Shown: positions 32,821-44,500 of the stretch, piece after piece | How positions within the stretch are numbered: position 1 is the first letter of the stretch | How the letters are laid out: every line of letters starts with the position of its first letter | Assembly: GCF_900660655.1 (NCBI RefSeq) | Contig: NZ_LR215035.1 | Location: 1 to 64,000, forward strand | DNA from: Mycoplasmopsis anatis | GTDB lineage: Bacteria; Bacillota_I; Bacilli_A; Mycoplasmatales; Metamycoplasmataceae | Reading direction: 5' to 3' | Length of the DNA: 64,000 nt | Translations under genes and position numbers: made by a program | Notes under the pieces: model-generated | What the model was told of the DNA's origin: nothing | The model's database searches: none | Seen by the model: the letters and a program-made list of their open reading frames with translations, nothing else

Positions 32821-33869
32821 TTATTTTCTATAATCAATAACTGCACGACCGATAAATTCACCTTTTTGTAATTTATCAAAAATCTCTGCTACTTCCTCAA
32901 GTTTAACAACTTTTGTAACCTCAGATTTTACTTTACCTTCTGCTGCATACTGTAAAGCTTCTTTTAAATCCAGTCTTGTTCCAACAATTGAACCAACTAA
33001 TTCTCTTTGGAATAAAACTGTTCAAAATACTGAAACTTTGACGTTGTCTTGACCTGATGCATCTTTTGATGGTAAACCTACAAGAACTTGACGACCACCA
33101 CGACGTAATATTTCCATTCCTTGTTTGCAGCTTGTGTAGCGACTGATGTATTAATTACCGCATGAGCTCCACCACCAGTTACTTCAATTAGTTTTTTGAT
33201 TCAATCTTGATCCTTTCTTGAATTGAATGCATATTCAGCACCAGATTTAAGTGCTAATTCACATTTTTCATCACTAAGATCAATACCAATTGGACGGTAT
33301 CCCATAGCTTTAGCATATTGAATTGCTAATTGTCCTAATCCACCAACACCAATAACAGCCATTCAATATCCTGGACGAGCCTTAGCTCTTTTAATAGCTT
33401 TGTATGTTGTTACTCCAGCACATACAATAGGTGCACCTGTAATTAAATCTAGTCCTTCAGGCACTACAGCTACATAATCTTCATGACCAATTGCATATTC
33501 ACCATATGATCCATCTTTAGTATATGCTGACATATTTTGATTAGGACACAATGTTTCTTCTCCTTGTAAACAGAATTCACATGCACCACAAGCATCATGT
33601 AATCATGCTAAACACACACGATCACCAATTTTTAGGTGTGTACATCCTTCTCCTAATTCAGTAACAATACCAATTCCTTCATGACCTGGGATTAATGGAT
33701 ATTTTGGTTCTACTAATCAATCGAAATTAGCAGCATGTAAATCTGTATGACAGATTCCTGATGTTTCCATCTTAATCAATACTTCTTTGTATTTTGGTTT
33801 TGGAATTTCCACTTCTTCCACAGCTCAATTTTTAGGTGAGCGAACTACAAAAGCTTTCATTTTTGCCAT
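32821..33869 (-). CDS. adh: Zinc-dependent alcohol dehydrogenase, one frameshift
   Basis: About 349 residues. The catalytic zinc site is SGICHTDLH and GHEG, and the structural zinc cluster is [15 protein letters not shown]. The NAD-binding loop is GVGGLGQ. Oxidises alcohols or reduces aldehydes. One G is missing near 33117 (the frame needs [12 protein letters not shown]), which would otherwise truncate the protein. GGAGG precedes ATG 33867-33869; an internal Met four residues in is an alternative start. Confidence 0.93.
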
Positions 33870-34084
33870 ATTAAAAATCCTCCGAATTTAGTTTTATCAT
33901 TTCTCATTTAAATTATACTAGTCCAATTTTTTAATTTCCATTACATCTCAAAAATAGACATATATTATGAAAACTATTCCAATAACCTATTATTTTTTTG
34001 CTACAAAAATAGAAATCAAATAAATAATTTAACAATTAATTTGAAAATTAAATAAAAAAACACCGATATATTAAACTAGGACAC

Positions 34085-34207
34085 AAAAAGTTGACAAATA
34101 AATGTCAACTTTTTTTATTGGAGGAAATATGGGAAAACATTTATCTTCCAATCATTGATTCGAACTCATCAATGATTGGAATAATGGATTATCTAGAAAG
34201 ATAATCC
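34085..34207 (+). promoter_or_regulatory. Three consecutive hairpins at the transposase start of the IS
   Basis: (1) AAAAAGTTGACA/TGTCAACTTTTT, 12-bp perfect stem at 34085-34114 ending in T7, an intrinsic terminator upstream of the gene. (2) TTCCAATCATTGAT/ATCAATGATTGGAA, 14-bp perfect stem at 34146-34181, inside codons 6-18. (3) GGATTATCT/AGATAATCC, 9-bp stem with loop AGAA at 34186-34207. Hairpin 1 would stop transcription entering from outside, and 2 and 3 could hinder early translation or elongation. Also in copies 1 and 3 at the corresponding places. Confidence 0.7.
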
Positions 34208-35343
34208 TTGAAAAATATATTAATTTTTCTGGGCACTGAAAGTTAAAAGCCAACGGGATAAGAACTTTTTTTAGAACATTAAAATATAGAGCAAAAGTTT
34301 ATAATAAAGGTATGGAATACATTTTAACAAGCAAAAAACATCCTAGTGAGATGAAGAAACGTGGAAGACCCAGAAAAGAAAATAAAGATCAAGAAATTGA
34401 TTGAAGTGATTTTAAGAGAGAAGAATTGATAGAAATTGCTAAAAGATATGTTGAGATAACTAAAGACATGCCTAAAAGAGAAAAAACAAAAGAATCAAAA
34501 GCATTAACTGAAACATCAATTACTAAAATTTCTAAATTATTGAAGATTTCAAGACAATCTATTTATAATACAAGAAAAAGAGATTGTTCAACTAAAAAAT
34601 GAAATTCTACAATACCTGAAAAATATAGAGAAGAGATTTTAGAAGCTAGAAGAAAACATAAAAATGCAGGCAGAACTAAATTATCAAAAATCATGCAAAA
34701 TGACTTTAATATAGTATTAAATGAAAGAACTTTAGGGAGATTTCTTAGCAAAAACAACTTAAATTCAGAAATAAGAAAACGTAGAAGAACAAAAGAAATA
34801 AAAGATATTAATTACATAGGAGAAGACTTAGTTAAAAGAGATTATAACGATTCTCAAAATCTCAATATTAAGTGTACTGATATAACATACTTACCTGCTA
34901 CAAAAGATGCAATCCAAAACCACGTTTATCTTTCTGTGATTATTGATCATAGATCTAAATTAGTTGAATCATTTCAACTATCTTTTTACAATGATCTTGA
35001 CTTAGTTATGGATAATTTAAATAAAAATAATTTCAATAATAAAACTTTTATAGTTCATTCGGACCATGGATTTCAATATACAAACGAAAGATTTATAGAT
35101 AAAGTCAAATCATTGAATGGAAGAACTTCATACTCAAGAATTGGTAATAGTCTGGATAATAGAGAAGCAGAATATTGGTTCTCGGTGTTGAAAACTGAAT
35201 TCATTAGAGATTTGAATGTAAGAAATTTAACGTTAAAAATGTTAAATGATGAAATAAAAAAATTCATAAATTATTATAATAATGAAAGAATACAATCAAA
35301 TTTAAATTGAAAAACACCAAAGCAATTTGCAATGATGTCTTAA
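34129..35343 (+). CDS. IS150-group transposase, copy 2
   Basis: 404 residues, the same protein as the copy 1 gene: single frame, helix-turn-helix N-terminus, DDE residues in CTDITYLP, HSDHGFQYT and NREAEYWFSVLKTE. GGAGG lies 5 bp before the ATG, immediately after the internal terminator hairpin, so translation needs a transcript starting inside that short stretch or reading through the hairpin. Confidence 0.93.
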
Positions 35344-35397
35344 AATATTTTTTTGTCAACTTTCGTTGTCCTAGTTTATATATTGGTGTGTTTCAAA

Positions 35398-36003
35398 TTA
35401 TTTAATTTCTTCAATAATTTCTGATATAGGTAATCGTTTCTTTGGACTGATTGAAACTTGATTAAAATCATTTTTATCTCTATATCCTAAAGCCAGTGCC
35501 AATACAGGCATATATCCCTCAAGGTTTAAAATTTCTTTGTATTTTTGTGGTTCGATACCTTCCATTGGTGTTGAGTCAATTTCCATAGTTCCTAATGCTG
35601 CTAAAATAAATCCCATAGCAAGATAAACTTGGTTTTTATACCAATTCTTAGCTGTTTCATCTGAAACCTTAATAACTTGTTCATAGTATGGAATAACTCT
35701 AGGATCTAAGTTTTTATGCATGTGTTTATCGTAAATAGATAAATCATCAATTCTGCTTAACACCAATAAATGGCTGCAATTTTTAACACGTTCAGCATTG
35801 CTCATAGATGCTAGAGATAATTTATCTTTTATTTCTTTATTTGAAATAATTGTAAATTTTCAAGGTTGTCCATTGATAGATGAAGGAGATAATCTTAAAA
35901 TTTCTTTAATGTTATCAATATCATCATCCGAAATTTTTCTAGTTGAATCATACATTTTTGTTGCATATCTATTTTGAGCAACTTTTAAAAAATCATATTT
36001 CAT
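35398..36003 (-). CDS. Nitroreductase-family flavoprotein
   Basis: 201 residues. The N-terminal RYATKMYD, then [15 protein letters not shown] (FMN-binding Ser/Asn) and the late [12 protein letters not shown] fit NAD(P)H-dependent FMN nitroreductases. No membrane segment. Substrate unknown. The original terminator was split by IS copy 2. Confidence 0.88.
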
Positions 36004-36138
36004 ATATTTATATCCCTTTCTTTAGTTCAGTAAAAATTTATTTTTTTACATGAATATTAGTTATTTTTTAACTTTTTAAAATTTTAGTTGCTTAAGAATT
36101 ATATTGAAATATTTATTTTTTTGTATAAATTTGATAAA

Positions 36139-36169
36139 AAAATAGCAGACCATAATTAGGAGTGCTATT
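36139..36169 (-). terminator. DJ-1 gene terminator
   Basis: Stem AATAGCA/TGCTATT (36141-36169) with a 15-base loop, then T7 on the minus strand; overlaps the stop codon. Confidence 0.65.
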
Positions 36170-36725
36170 ATTTTGCTTTCATTCCATATGAAACAAACTC
36201 AGATAATTCTTCACCAAAATTATGTTTGATAATTTCTAAACCTAAATCTATAGCTGCAGAAGCACAACGACCAGTGATTAGATGGTTATTAGAGTTTGTT
36301 ACAAGATTATCATTTCTATTTTTTCCTGTATTTAATTTTAACTCAATTGGGTCTTGATACATAGGAAACGAACTATATGATTCTTCAGGATCAATAATTC
36401 CTGTTTCATATAAGGCGTTTGGGGCATCACAAATTGCATAGATGTCCTTATTTAGATTTTTAAACTCTCTAATAACATTAAGAGCTTTTTGATTTGTTCT
36501 TAGAGCTATAGCTGCAGGACCGCCAGGAATAAAAACCGCATCAAATTCACTAAAATTCACATCTGTTTTTGCATTGATTTCATATGTACCATATTGACTT
36601 AAAACATGACTTTTTTCTGGATTATAGTATGTAAAATTAACTTTTCTACTACGTGATAAACATGAAAGAACTCCTGTTAATTCCACATCATTAAATCCAT
36701 CTAATGTAATAACTAATAAATTCAT
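36168..36725 (-). CDS. DJ-1/PfpI-family protein
   Basis: 185 residues. Nucleophile-elbow Cys in YAICDAPNAL, an early Glu in DVELTGVL, and GGPAAIAL fit the DJ-1/PfpI superfamily (glyoxalase III, chaperone or thiol-redox roles). The late HLITGRCASAAIDLGLEII also fits. Lies 4 bp after the upstream membrane-protein gene on the same strand. Confidence 0.9.
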   Translation of the reverse strand: MNLLVITLDGFNDVELTGVLSCLSRSRKVNFTYYNPEKSHVLSQYGTYEINAKTDVNFSEFDAVFIPGGPAAIALRTNQKALNVIREFKNLNKDIYAICDAPNALYETGIIDPEESYSSFPMYQDPIELKLNTGKNRNDNLVTNSNNHLITGRCASAAIDLGLEIIKHNFGEELSEFVSYGMKAK

Positions 36726-36729
36726 ATAA

Positions 36730-37641
36730 TTAACCCTTTCTTCTTATAACTTTTCTTCAAATTAATATTAGTATGATTAAAAATGGTAGTAAATATATTA
36801 AAAAGAAAGAAACAATAAACACTTTTAATCATAATTTATGTTCTTTTGATTTTGCTTCTAGAACACTACTGGTTATTTGTGAATAATCATCACCTAGTAA
36901 ACTAGAAATCTCCATTAATCTTTTTTTATCAAATGTAAAGAATATAAAGTAAATTACAATAACTGCACAAAGGAAAATTAAACTAAGAACTAAAAATATT
37001 TCAACGTTATTATTATATCAACGACTTAGCATTAATTTAATATCCCAATTTACCGTTATATTTAAGAAGTTAATTTCCAATACAGCATTATTATTTTTAA
37101 CAATAAAATAATTGTAAAGTAAAAATGTTATTAGAGTAAATAGACCATAAAATACTTCAATAAATATAACGGCTCATAAAATTCTGACTGAACGAATGCT
37201 AATATTTCTAAAAGTTGTGTGGAACAAAACCTTAGCAGCTGAGTCGCCATTAGCATAGCTTTCACGCATTCTTGCTACTGCTGTTTTTCAACCCACATAC
37301 TCGATAATTGCCTTGGTAGTATAAAATAGAGATAAAATTAATGTAATACCGAATAAAACATAATACCCTATAAAACTTGTAACTAATGTTTGTTGAATAA
37401 TATTTCTTTGGGATAGAGCTAAAAAGGTAATTACAAGGATTGATAAAATCAAAATAAGAGATCAAAAGAACATAGAAAAGAACTTAAATTTCTTTTCTTT
37501 AGTAATAATTCTATAAGTACGTGAATTTAGAACTCCTTCAGGATCTTTTTTAAGATAAGAGGTAGAAAGAACTTGATTGTTTATGTTGTTGTTTTCAATT
37601 ATTCTAATATCACTTGTATCTTCAAGAGGTTTTCTTTCCAT
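36730..37641 (-). CDS. Hypothetical membrane protein with five predicted helices
   Basis: 303 residues. A 55-residue cytosolic head, then membrane segments at about residues 60-82, 92-113, 160-185, 220-242 and 275-298. The middle cytosolic loop is basic (WKTAVARMRESYANGD). No enzymatic motif. Possibly a mollicute-specific family of MSC_0882 type, by general architecture only. Ends 4 bp before the DJ-1 gene; likely one transcript. Confidence 0.7.
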
Positions 37642-37662
37642 ATATACTCCATTTAAATTATA

Positions 37663-38892
37663 TTAAACAATTTTTAAGATAAATATCTGTTTTTTTCCTT
37701 TGTTTACTATTGCATATTTGCCATCAAAAAGATCAGATATTACTTTAGTGTTTTCATCAACAGAATGGAAATTTAACTTGAGAGATTTATTTTGTATAAA
37801 CTCTCTAAGTTCTCTTTTTGAACTAAAAACATTATTTTTCATTAATTCATCTATTAAAACAGAATTTTGTGGAATTTCTAAAATTCTAAAATGATCAATC
37901 ATGTTTTCAAATTCACTTAAATTTAAAGAATTAATATCAAATTTAGGATTATAAATAAATTGTGATAGATTAAATGACTTTTGTGCTTCATCAATACCAT
38001 GAATGTCTTTTACAACTTCAAAAGCAAGAATTCTTTGTGCATCTTGTAAAGAGGGAGATTCAAAATGTTTCTTGATTATTGACTTAATTTCATTTATCTC
38101 TAACGAAGTCAATCAAAGAAGAAGTTTTTCTATTTGGGAATCAGGCTGATTAAATAAGAATTGATATAAATTATATGGTGAATTCATTTCTTTATCCAAT
38201 CATAAACTACCACCACCTGTAGATTTACCAAATTTATTACCGTTTTCATCTGTTAATAAGTTAAGTGTTATTCCTACCGCATCTGGATTTTTGCACTTTT
38301 TACTTATTATTTCTAAGCCGGTAGTAATATTACCTCATTGGTCTGAACCACCAATTTGAACTTTGGTATTGTGTAATTTATAAAGTTGATAAAAATCTCA
38401 CCCTTGAATTAATTGATATGAAAATTCAGTAAAACTTATTCCGTTTTCTAATCTTGAAGATACAACATCTTTAGATAACATGTAATTAATGCTAATTAAT
38501 TTACCAACTTCTCTTAAAAAATACAATATGTTCATATCTTTATAGAAGTCATAGTTGTCCACAACATCAATATCAAATTTAGATAATTGTTGTCTAATTT
38601 TATTTTTATTACTTTCCAATGTTTGTGTGTCTAATAAATTTCTTTCAGAATTTCTCCCAGAAGGATCACCAATCATTCCGGTTGCCCCACCAACAACCAT
38701 AATTGGTGTAAAACCAGCTTGTTTAAATCTTTGTAAGGTTTTAATTTGAATGTAATTCCCCAAATGTAAACTTTGTGCAGTGGGATCAAAACCAATATAT
38801 ACTTTTGTGCCTTTTTCAAGTGAATTAAATTTTTCTTCACTTGAAATATTTTTTAATATTCCACGCTCTTTTAATTCATTTAAAATATTCAT
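37663..38892 (-). CDS. tyrS: Tyrosyl-tRNA synthetase
   Basis: 409 residues in one frame with TGA-Trp codons. The HIGH-type motif is PTAQSLHLGN and the KMSKS-type motif is KFGKSTGG. The tyrosine pocket YQLIQGWDFYQL and QIGGSDQWGNIT are present, and an S4-like RNA-binding domain forms the C-terminus. Starts 2 bp after the tRNA-binding-domain protein, so co-transcribed with it. Confidence 0.97.
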
Positions 38893-38893
38893 A

Positions 38894-39487
38894 TTAAAAA
38901 CTTAATTCCTCTCCTATTTTTAGATTTTTGTCTTGAACAAGACCATCACCATATTCATTTTCTAAACCTAGTGATTTATAACTAAGAAGCATACCAGGAC
39001 TATCAACACCCATAACTTGACCATTAACAATTTCTGTACCATCAAAAATTATTGAACCTGGCATTATAAAAAATATTTCACCGCCTATGATTACCTCTGT
39101 TGAATTTGTAACAATTTTTCTTGTTTTTTCACTTCCGTATTCCAATTCAATTACATAAAGTTTGTCACTTTTAGGGTGATTTTGTTTATCTAAAATTTTA
39201 GCTTTAACAAACTTTTTAAAGTTATCATATTCAAAGTTATTTTCACTAAATATATGTGTTAATTCAGGTAAATGAACTAAATCTAAACTAAAAAAATTAC
39301 GCTTTTGGCTATAGTTATCAATGTATTTATTTGCATTTTTTAATATTGCTGAATGTACCTTATTTTTAGAGTCTAGATTTATAATAAAATCGCTGCTAAT
39401 AAACGACTTTTCTACCTTTAATTCAGTGTTAAAAGTAATTATTGCTTTGTTGTTGAAATTTTCTTCTAATTTGTGTACTAAAACCAT
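38894..39487 (-). CDS. YtpR-type tRNA-binding-domain protein
   Basis: 197 residues. The C-terminal half (FVKAKILDKQNHPKSDKLYV; LSYKSLGL) is the EMAP/tRNA-binding OB fold found in PheT and YtpR. Stand-alone members are thought to aid tRNA handling or act as chaperones of synthetases. Directly upstream of tyrS. TATAAT lies 9 bp before the ATG with no ribosome site: a leaderless mRNA is likely. Confidence 0.85.
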   Translation of the reverse strand: MVLVHKLEENFNNKAIITFNTELKVEKSFISSDFIINLDSKNKVHSAILKNANKYIDNYSQKRNFFSLDLVHLPELTHIFSENNFEYDNFKKFVKAKILDKQNHPKSDKLYVIELEYGSEKTRKIVTNSTEVIIGGEIFFIMPGSIIFDGTEIVNGQVMGVDSPGMLLSYKSLGLENEYGDGLVQDKNLKIGEELSF

Positions 39488-39532
39488 AACATTATTATTA
39501 TAATTAAATCTAAAATTTATTATAATACTTTT
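39488..39532. promoter_or_regulatory. Compact divergent leaderless promoter pair
   Basis: A 45-bp spacer between two divergent ATGs. On the plus strand TATAAT (39521-39526) stands 6 bp before the degV ATG; on the minus strand a TATAAT at about 39497-39502 stands 9 bp before the ytpR-like ATG. Neither gene has a ribosome binding site. Confidence 0.6.
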
Positions 39533-40390
39533 ATGGAAAAAATAGCTATCGTAGTAGATTCATCATCAGGATTAACCAAAAAACAAGCTGAAGAAAAGGG
39601 TTGATTTTTTATACCTCTTCACATTGAAATTGATGATAAATTATATGATGATGGAATAAACATAAGTAATGACACATTGTTCAATGTATTTAATGCTAAT
39701 TCGAAAATGGCCAAAACTTCTTCTACCAAATTAGGAGAAGTGATTGAACTAATAGAGAAATTAAATCAAAGCTATGACAAAATATTAATTTATCCTATTA
39801 GTAAATTTTTATCAGGACAATATCAAAGTATCAAAATGCTTGAATCTGATTATCCAAAGTTAAGAGTTGTGGAATCAACTAATATTGCAGCTCCTACAGT
39901 TCTTGATTTAATAAACTTCGAAGAAAATATTAAAAATGGGATTAGCTTTGAGGATGCATTTGAACAGTTCAAAGTTAATAAAAATTCAATCTCATTGATG
40001 CCTAAATACAATGACTTTTTAGTAAAAGGTGGTAGGCTTTCACCCGCTGCAGCAACTTTGGCTAGATTATTAAAAATCGTTCCAATTATTAGCTTTTCAG
40101 AAGGTCAATTACTTAAAGAAGGTAAAGGCAGAGTGTTTGCTAAAACTGTTTTTAATGTAATCGAAGATAAGGCTAAAAAATATAATTCAGATTCTGAATT
40201 AATAATATTACATTCAAACAATAGCGAAATTCAAGATTACATTAATTTTGCTAAGGAAAAAATTAACGGTCAAATTTATGTTGGATCGATTCCTTCTGTT
40301 GTAGCAATTCACACTGGTCCTGAAGCGGTTGTTGTAATTTTATATCCTAAAAAAATAAATGATAATATTATTGGATTAACTAAAGTATAA
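39533..40390 (+). CDS. DegV-family fatty acid-binding protein
   Basis: 285 residues. VVDSSSGL at the start, TSSTKLGEV and KGGRLSPAAATLARLLKIVPI are DegV signatures. DegV/FakB proteins present fatty acids to a FakA kinase for phospholipid synthesis. The start at ATG 39533 is nearly at the end of a TATAAT, so leaderless. Confidence 0.93.
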
Positions 40391-40425
40391 ATAAGTTAAC
40401 TTAAATTCTTAAAAGAAAGGGTATA

Positions 40426-40459
40426 AAGTGTAATTAAGCACTAGATTATGCACTTTTTT
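40426..40459 (+). terminator. Probable degV terminator
   Basis: AAGTG (40426) can pair with CACTT (40451) around a long loop; an alternative is AGTG/CACT further in. T8 follows. Weak stem but good T run. Confidence 0.5.
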
Positions 40460-40626
40460 TTAATTAGTTTATTTATACTAGTAAATCATGAGAAAAACTG
40501 TCTAATAGGTAGTGCATAATTTTTTATTTAAATGTTAGGTTTTAGATAAATATAACATTAATAAAATAAAAGTAACTAGTTTAAACTAATTACGTCTTAT
40601 TGAATTTTCGTCTATATTAGTAATTA

Positions 40627-41556
40627 TTATAATTTTATTTTTAATTCTTCCATAATACTAAATAATTTTTCTTTAGTCTCTTCTTCAAATAATGAATGTC
40701 CAGCTAAATTAGTGTAATATAGTTGTGAATTTTTTAATTTTTTATGTAAATCATATGCTGATGAAGGACGACAAACCATGTCATATCTACCATGAACTAT
40801 GTAAGTAGGAATATTTTCTATTTTATTTGTATTTTCTAAAATATAGTTATCCGAAGGCAAAAATGAATCATTAACAAAATAATGTGCCTCTAGAGTTGCT
40901 ATTTCCAAAATATGTTTATCATCTGAATTAGGTTCAACAGTTTTGATTGTTGAAGTAATTGACTCTAAATTAGCGAATTTAGTTGCTGCTTGAAGTGCAA
41001 CTGTTCTATCTGAAGAAGTCATTCGATTGTAATATGAAGTTAAAGCGTCTTTTCTTTCTTCTGCAGAAAGGTAATTCATGTAATCTTCAAAATATTCTGG
41101 GAAGAATTGTTCAACACCATTTTGATAAAGTCAATCAATATCTGACTTTCTACATAAAAAGATTCCGCGTAGCACTAATGATAAAACTCTTTCTGGATTT
41201 CTAATAGCATAAATTAGAGCTAAAGTGCTTCCTCATGAACCACCAAAAAGTATAAATTTATCAATGTCAAGCATTTTTGTTAAATTATTAATATCTTGAA
41301 TTAAATAGTCAGTTGTATTATTTATAAGCGAACAACTTGGTGTGCTTTTTCCGCATCCTCTTTGGTCAAAAATTATTATTTTATAGTACTTAGGATCAAA
41401 GAATTCTCTGTGTTTTTCTGAAGAAGAACCACCTGGTCCACCATGAAGAAATATTACAGGAACACCTTCTTGGTTACCTGAAACTTCGTAATAAATTTTA
41501 TGTTCAGATTCAGTATTTAAGAATCCACTTTTATAAGGTATTATATTTTTATACAT
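40627..41556 (-). CDS. pip: Prolyl iminopeptidase
   Basis: 309-residue alpha/beta hydrolase. Oxyanion HGGPGG, nucleophile Ser 107 in GGSWGS, Asp in HGRYDMVCRP and His in LAGHS. Removes N-terminal proline from peptides in the cytosol. Its ATG lies 1 bp after the stop of the nuclease lipoprotein upstream, so the two are coupled. Confidence 0.94.
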
Positions 41557-41557
41557 T

Positions 41558-44500
41558 TTAATTTTCTCAATCTACTCATGTTAAAGTATGGTCTGAAATA
41601 GAGTTTGCTTTAGATGATATATCACCATCATTATTTTTAAATTCAGTAATTATTTTAGCATTTATCGCAGCATATATATCGTATTTAAATTGAATTTCAG
41701 GATTTTCTTGTTCTGTGATAAAGTTAGTTGATTGTGCTTCTTTTATAAAAATTTTGTCATATGGTTGTGATCACAAATTACTTCTACCTAAACTTGTTTT
41801 GTGTTTTTCCTCTGAATCCCCATAAACTGATAAATATCCATTATCAAACATCGGTTTAAATACTTGAATGTTGTTTAATTTTATATTTGTATCGCCACCA
41901 AAAAGAAGACTAGATTCACCATCTATTTGGTCAAAATAGTTCATAACATTAATTAAACCATATGCTTCTGTAAGCTCAAAACTTCCTTGAGAATCACCCT
42001 TTACTAATTTTTTTGGATCTTTTGTTTTGCTAACACTAATTTCTCCAGCTTTTGTTTTTGCGCCAGGACTATCTAAATGATTATAAACCACTGTGATATT
42101 TTTATTAGTTAATTTATTTAAAAATTTCATTCCATATGGTGTTCTAACATAGTGTTGTTTGATTGAGGGATCAATATAGTTTTCAACCTCAGGATTAAAG
42201 GAATCTCCAATTTTTCCATTTGAGAAACTAGTAGGTTCGAAAATTGATGATTTGTATATAATAGCAATTTGTTCTACTTGAGTTGGTTGACTATTTAATG
42301 AAGCTTCTTCAATAGGTTGAACGTAAAATTTATAAGCAGCCCCTGTATTGATTTCATTTAATTTATCAACAATGAAATTAACTGAACTTTCTCTATTAGC
42401 ATTAATTTCAGTTAAACCGACAATATCCATATTTGCATGACTGATTATTTTTGCAATACCATCAGATTTAAAGTTTGCTTGGTCTATTCCATAATTTAAA
42501 ACGTTTCAATGTCCAATTCTAAAAGTGTTATTTGTTCTTTCTTCAGTTGTTGATTTAGAATCTAAAGATTCATCATTATTTTTCTCAAGGGTGGTTTCGG
42601 TGCTATTATTGTTTGTTGAGTCATCGGTAGGATTATTATTCAAATTTAAAATAACTTCGATAGTATCACTACTTTGAACAATTTTATTGTCTTTTACTAA
42701 ACAAAATTTACCTACAAATTTAACTGTTTGTTCACTTGTATTTACTTCAAAATTAAAGAATGTTCCACCACTATAGGCACCACGGTTTTCAATTTGGTCC
42801 ACATTTGAAAACACAATATATTCATTTTGTTCATTAGCTAAATTTTTGCTGATGAAATCTTTAATTTGATTGTTGAATTTTACTGAGCTAGTTTGACCTA
42901 TAGTCTTAGTAAAACCAAAAACATCAATATCTTTATAATACATTCTTCTATATGTTTCGGTTTTTCCACCTGCATATCTTTTTGAAAATTGTTCATAATC
43001 CTGCTCGCTTAAGGTTGGTTCAAAAATCTTAAAGTTTTCTTGTTTAATTAATTCTAAAAGTTTATTATATTTTTGGTCAATTGTTTGAGTTTGTTCAACA
43101 TTTTCGTTATTGTCAATTTTTGAGTCTCCACCTGTATTATCTACATTTTCTATAGACTTTGTAGCTATTTTGAATCTAAATAGATCGCTTTGTTTAGTTA
43201 TATTATTATTTTGAATTAATGTAAATTTTCCAATAATATCTATAGTTCTGTTTTCTTTGTCTAATTCAAAATTGAAAAATGTTCCACCTTTATAAGTTCC
43301 AGATTTTTCGATTTTGTCCACATTCGAAAACACAATATATTCTTCTTCATCGTCATTACCTAGGTTGAAATTAATCATTTCTGATATTTCAGGATTAAAA
43401 TTAAAACTTGTCAATCAACCAAGAGTTTTAGTAAAACCGAATGTATTTATATCTTTGTAAATCATTTTTCTGTAGGTGTCGGTGGTATTGGTTTCATATC
43501 TACTTACAATTGAATCAAAATCTTCAGAAGTTAACGTACTATTAATTACTAATTCAGGCGAATTTTTTGCAAAATTTACTATAGTTTCAAATTCTTCTTC
43601 TACATGGGAAGGAGTATTATCTTCCTCACCATTGTTTTCATCAACTTCATCAACAGCGTTTCCATCATCTGTCTCATCAATTGAATTATTTTCTTCAGAA
43701 ATTAATGATAATTGAATTCTGTTTTTTTCTCCAAAATTGATTATCGTGTCCTTATTGACTAATTCGTACTTTTTAGGAATGAAACCTTTGAAGTCAAAAG
43801 TTTCAGAACCATATGTTATTTTTTCAATTGTAGTAATAACTTTATTATTTTGGTCAATGAAAGTTAAAATGGTAATTTTTTCCTTAGGTGTGATTCTAAA
43901 TTTATTATCAGATATTTTTATAACATCGTAATTATTAGGAGTTAAGTTGTTTTCATTCATGAAAATACTTATTTTGTCTTGAATTATTCCATCTTTATTT
44001 TCAACATTATTAATTAGATGATTAACGTCGTTATAAACAATTGTTATGTCAACAAAAGTTTTTGACTTAACGTTAATAATATTATCTTTATTTAGGGTTA
44101 ATTCTAAATTTGTTGATACTAAGTCAAAATTATTTGGTATGAATTTCTTAATATCGATATTACTTAAATCTGAATTCACTAGTTTAATACTAAATAAATC
44201 ATTATTTGTATCAATATCTCTTAAGGTTAAATACGTGTTTTGATCAACTTTTCTTTCAATAATATAATTATTTTCTTCTTGCATATTTATTGAGAAATTT
44301 GAATCAATATTATGTTCTAGCTTGAATTTTTGTAATTGATTTTGTATTTCTATTAAGTCATTTTTTACACTATATTTATAAACTTTTCCATTAAATGTAA
44401 TTTTTAATTCAGTTTTGTTGATTTTCTTAAGGTAAAAAACGATTGATTTTTCATTAAAATTAATTTTATTTGCTGATTCGTAGTTGTTGTTATTAAAATA

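Larger units (their letters stand above)
34073..35377 (+). mobile_element. IS150-group element, copy 2
   Basis: 1305 bp, same ends as copy 1. The flanks read ...ACACCGATATATT | IS | ATATATTGGTGT..., a 7-bp repeat (or TATAT/TAT if the ends are drawn one base wider). Without the element the site is an ACACC/GGTGT hairpin followed on the minus strand by T8, the terminator of the nitroreductase gene. The element therefore again sits in a terminator loop, in the opposite orientation to copy 1. Confidence 0.93.
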
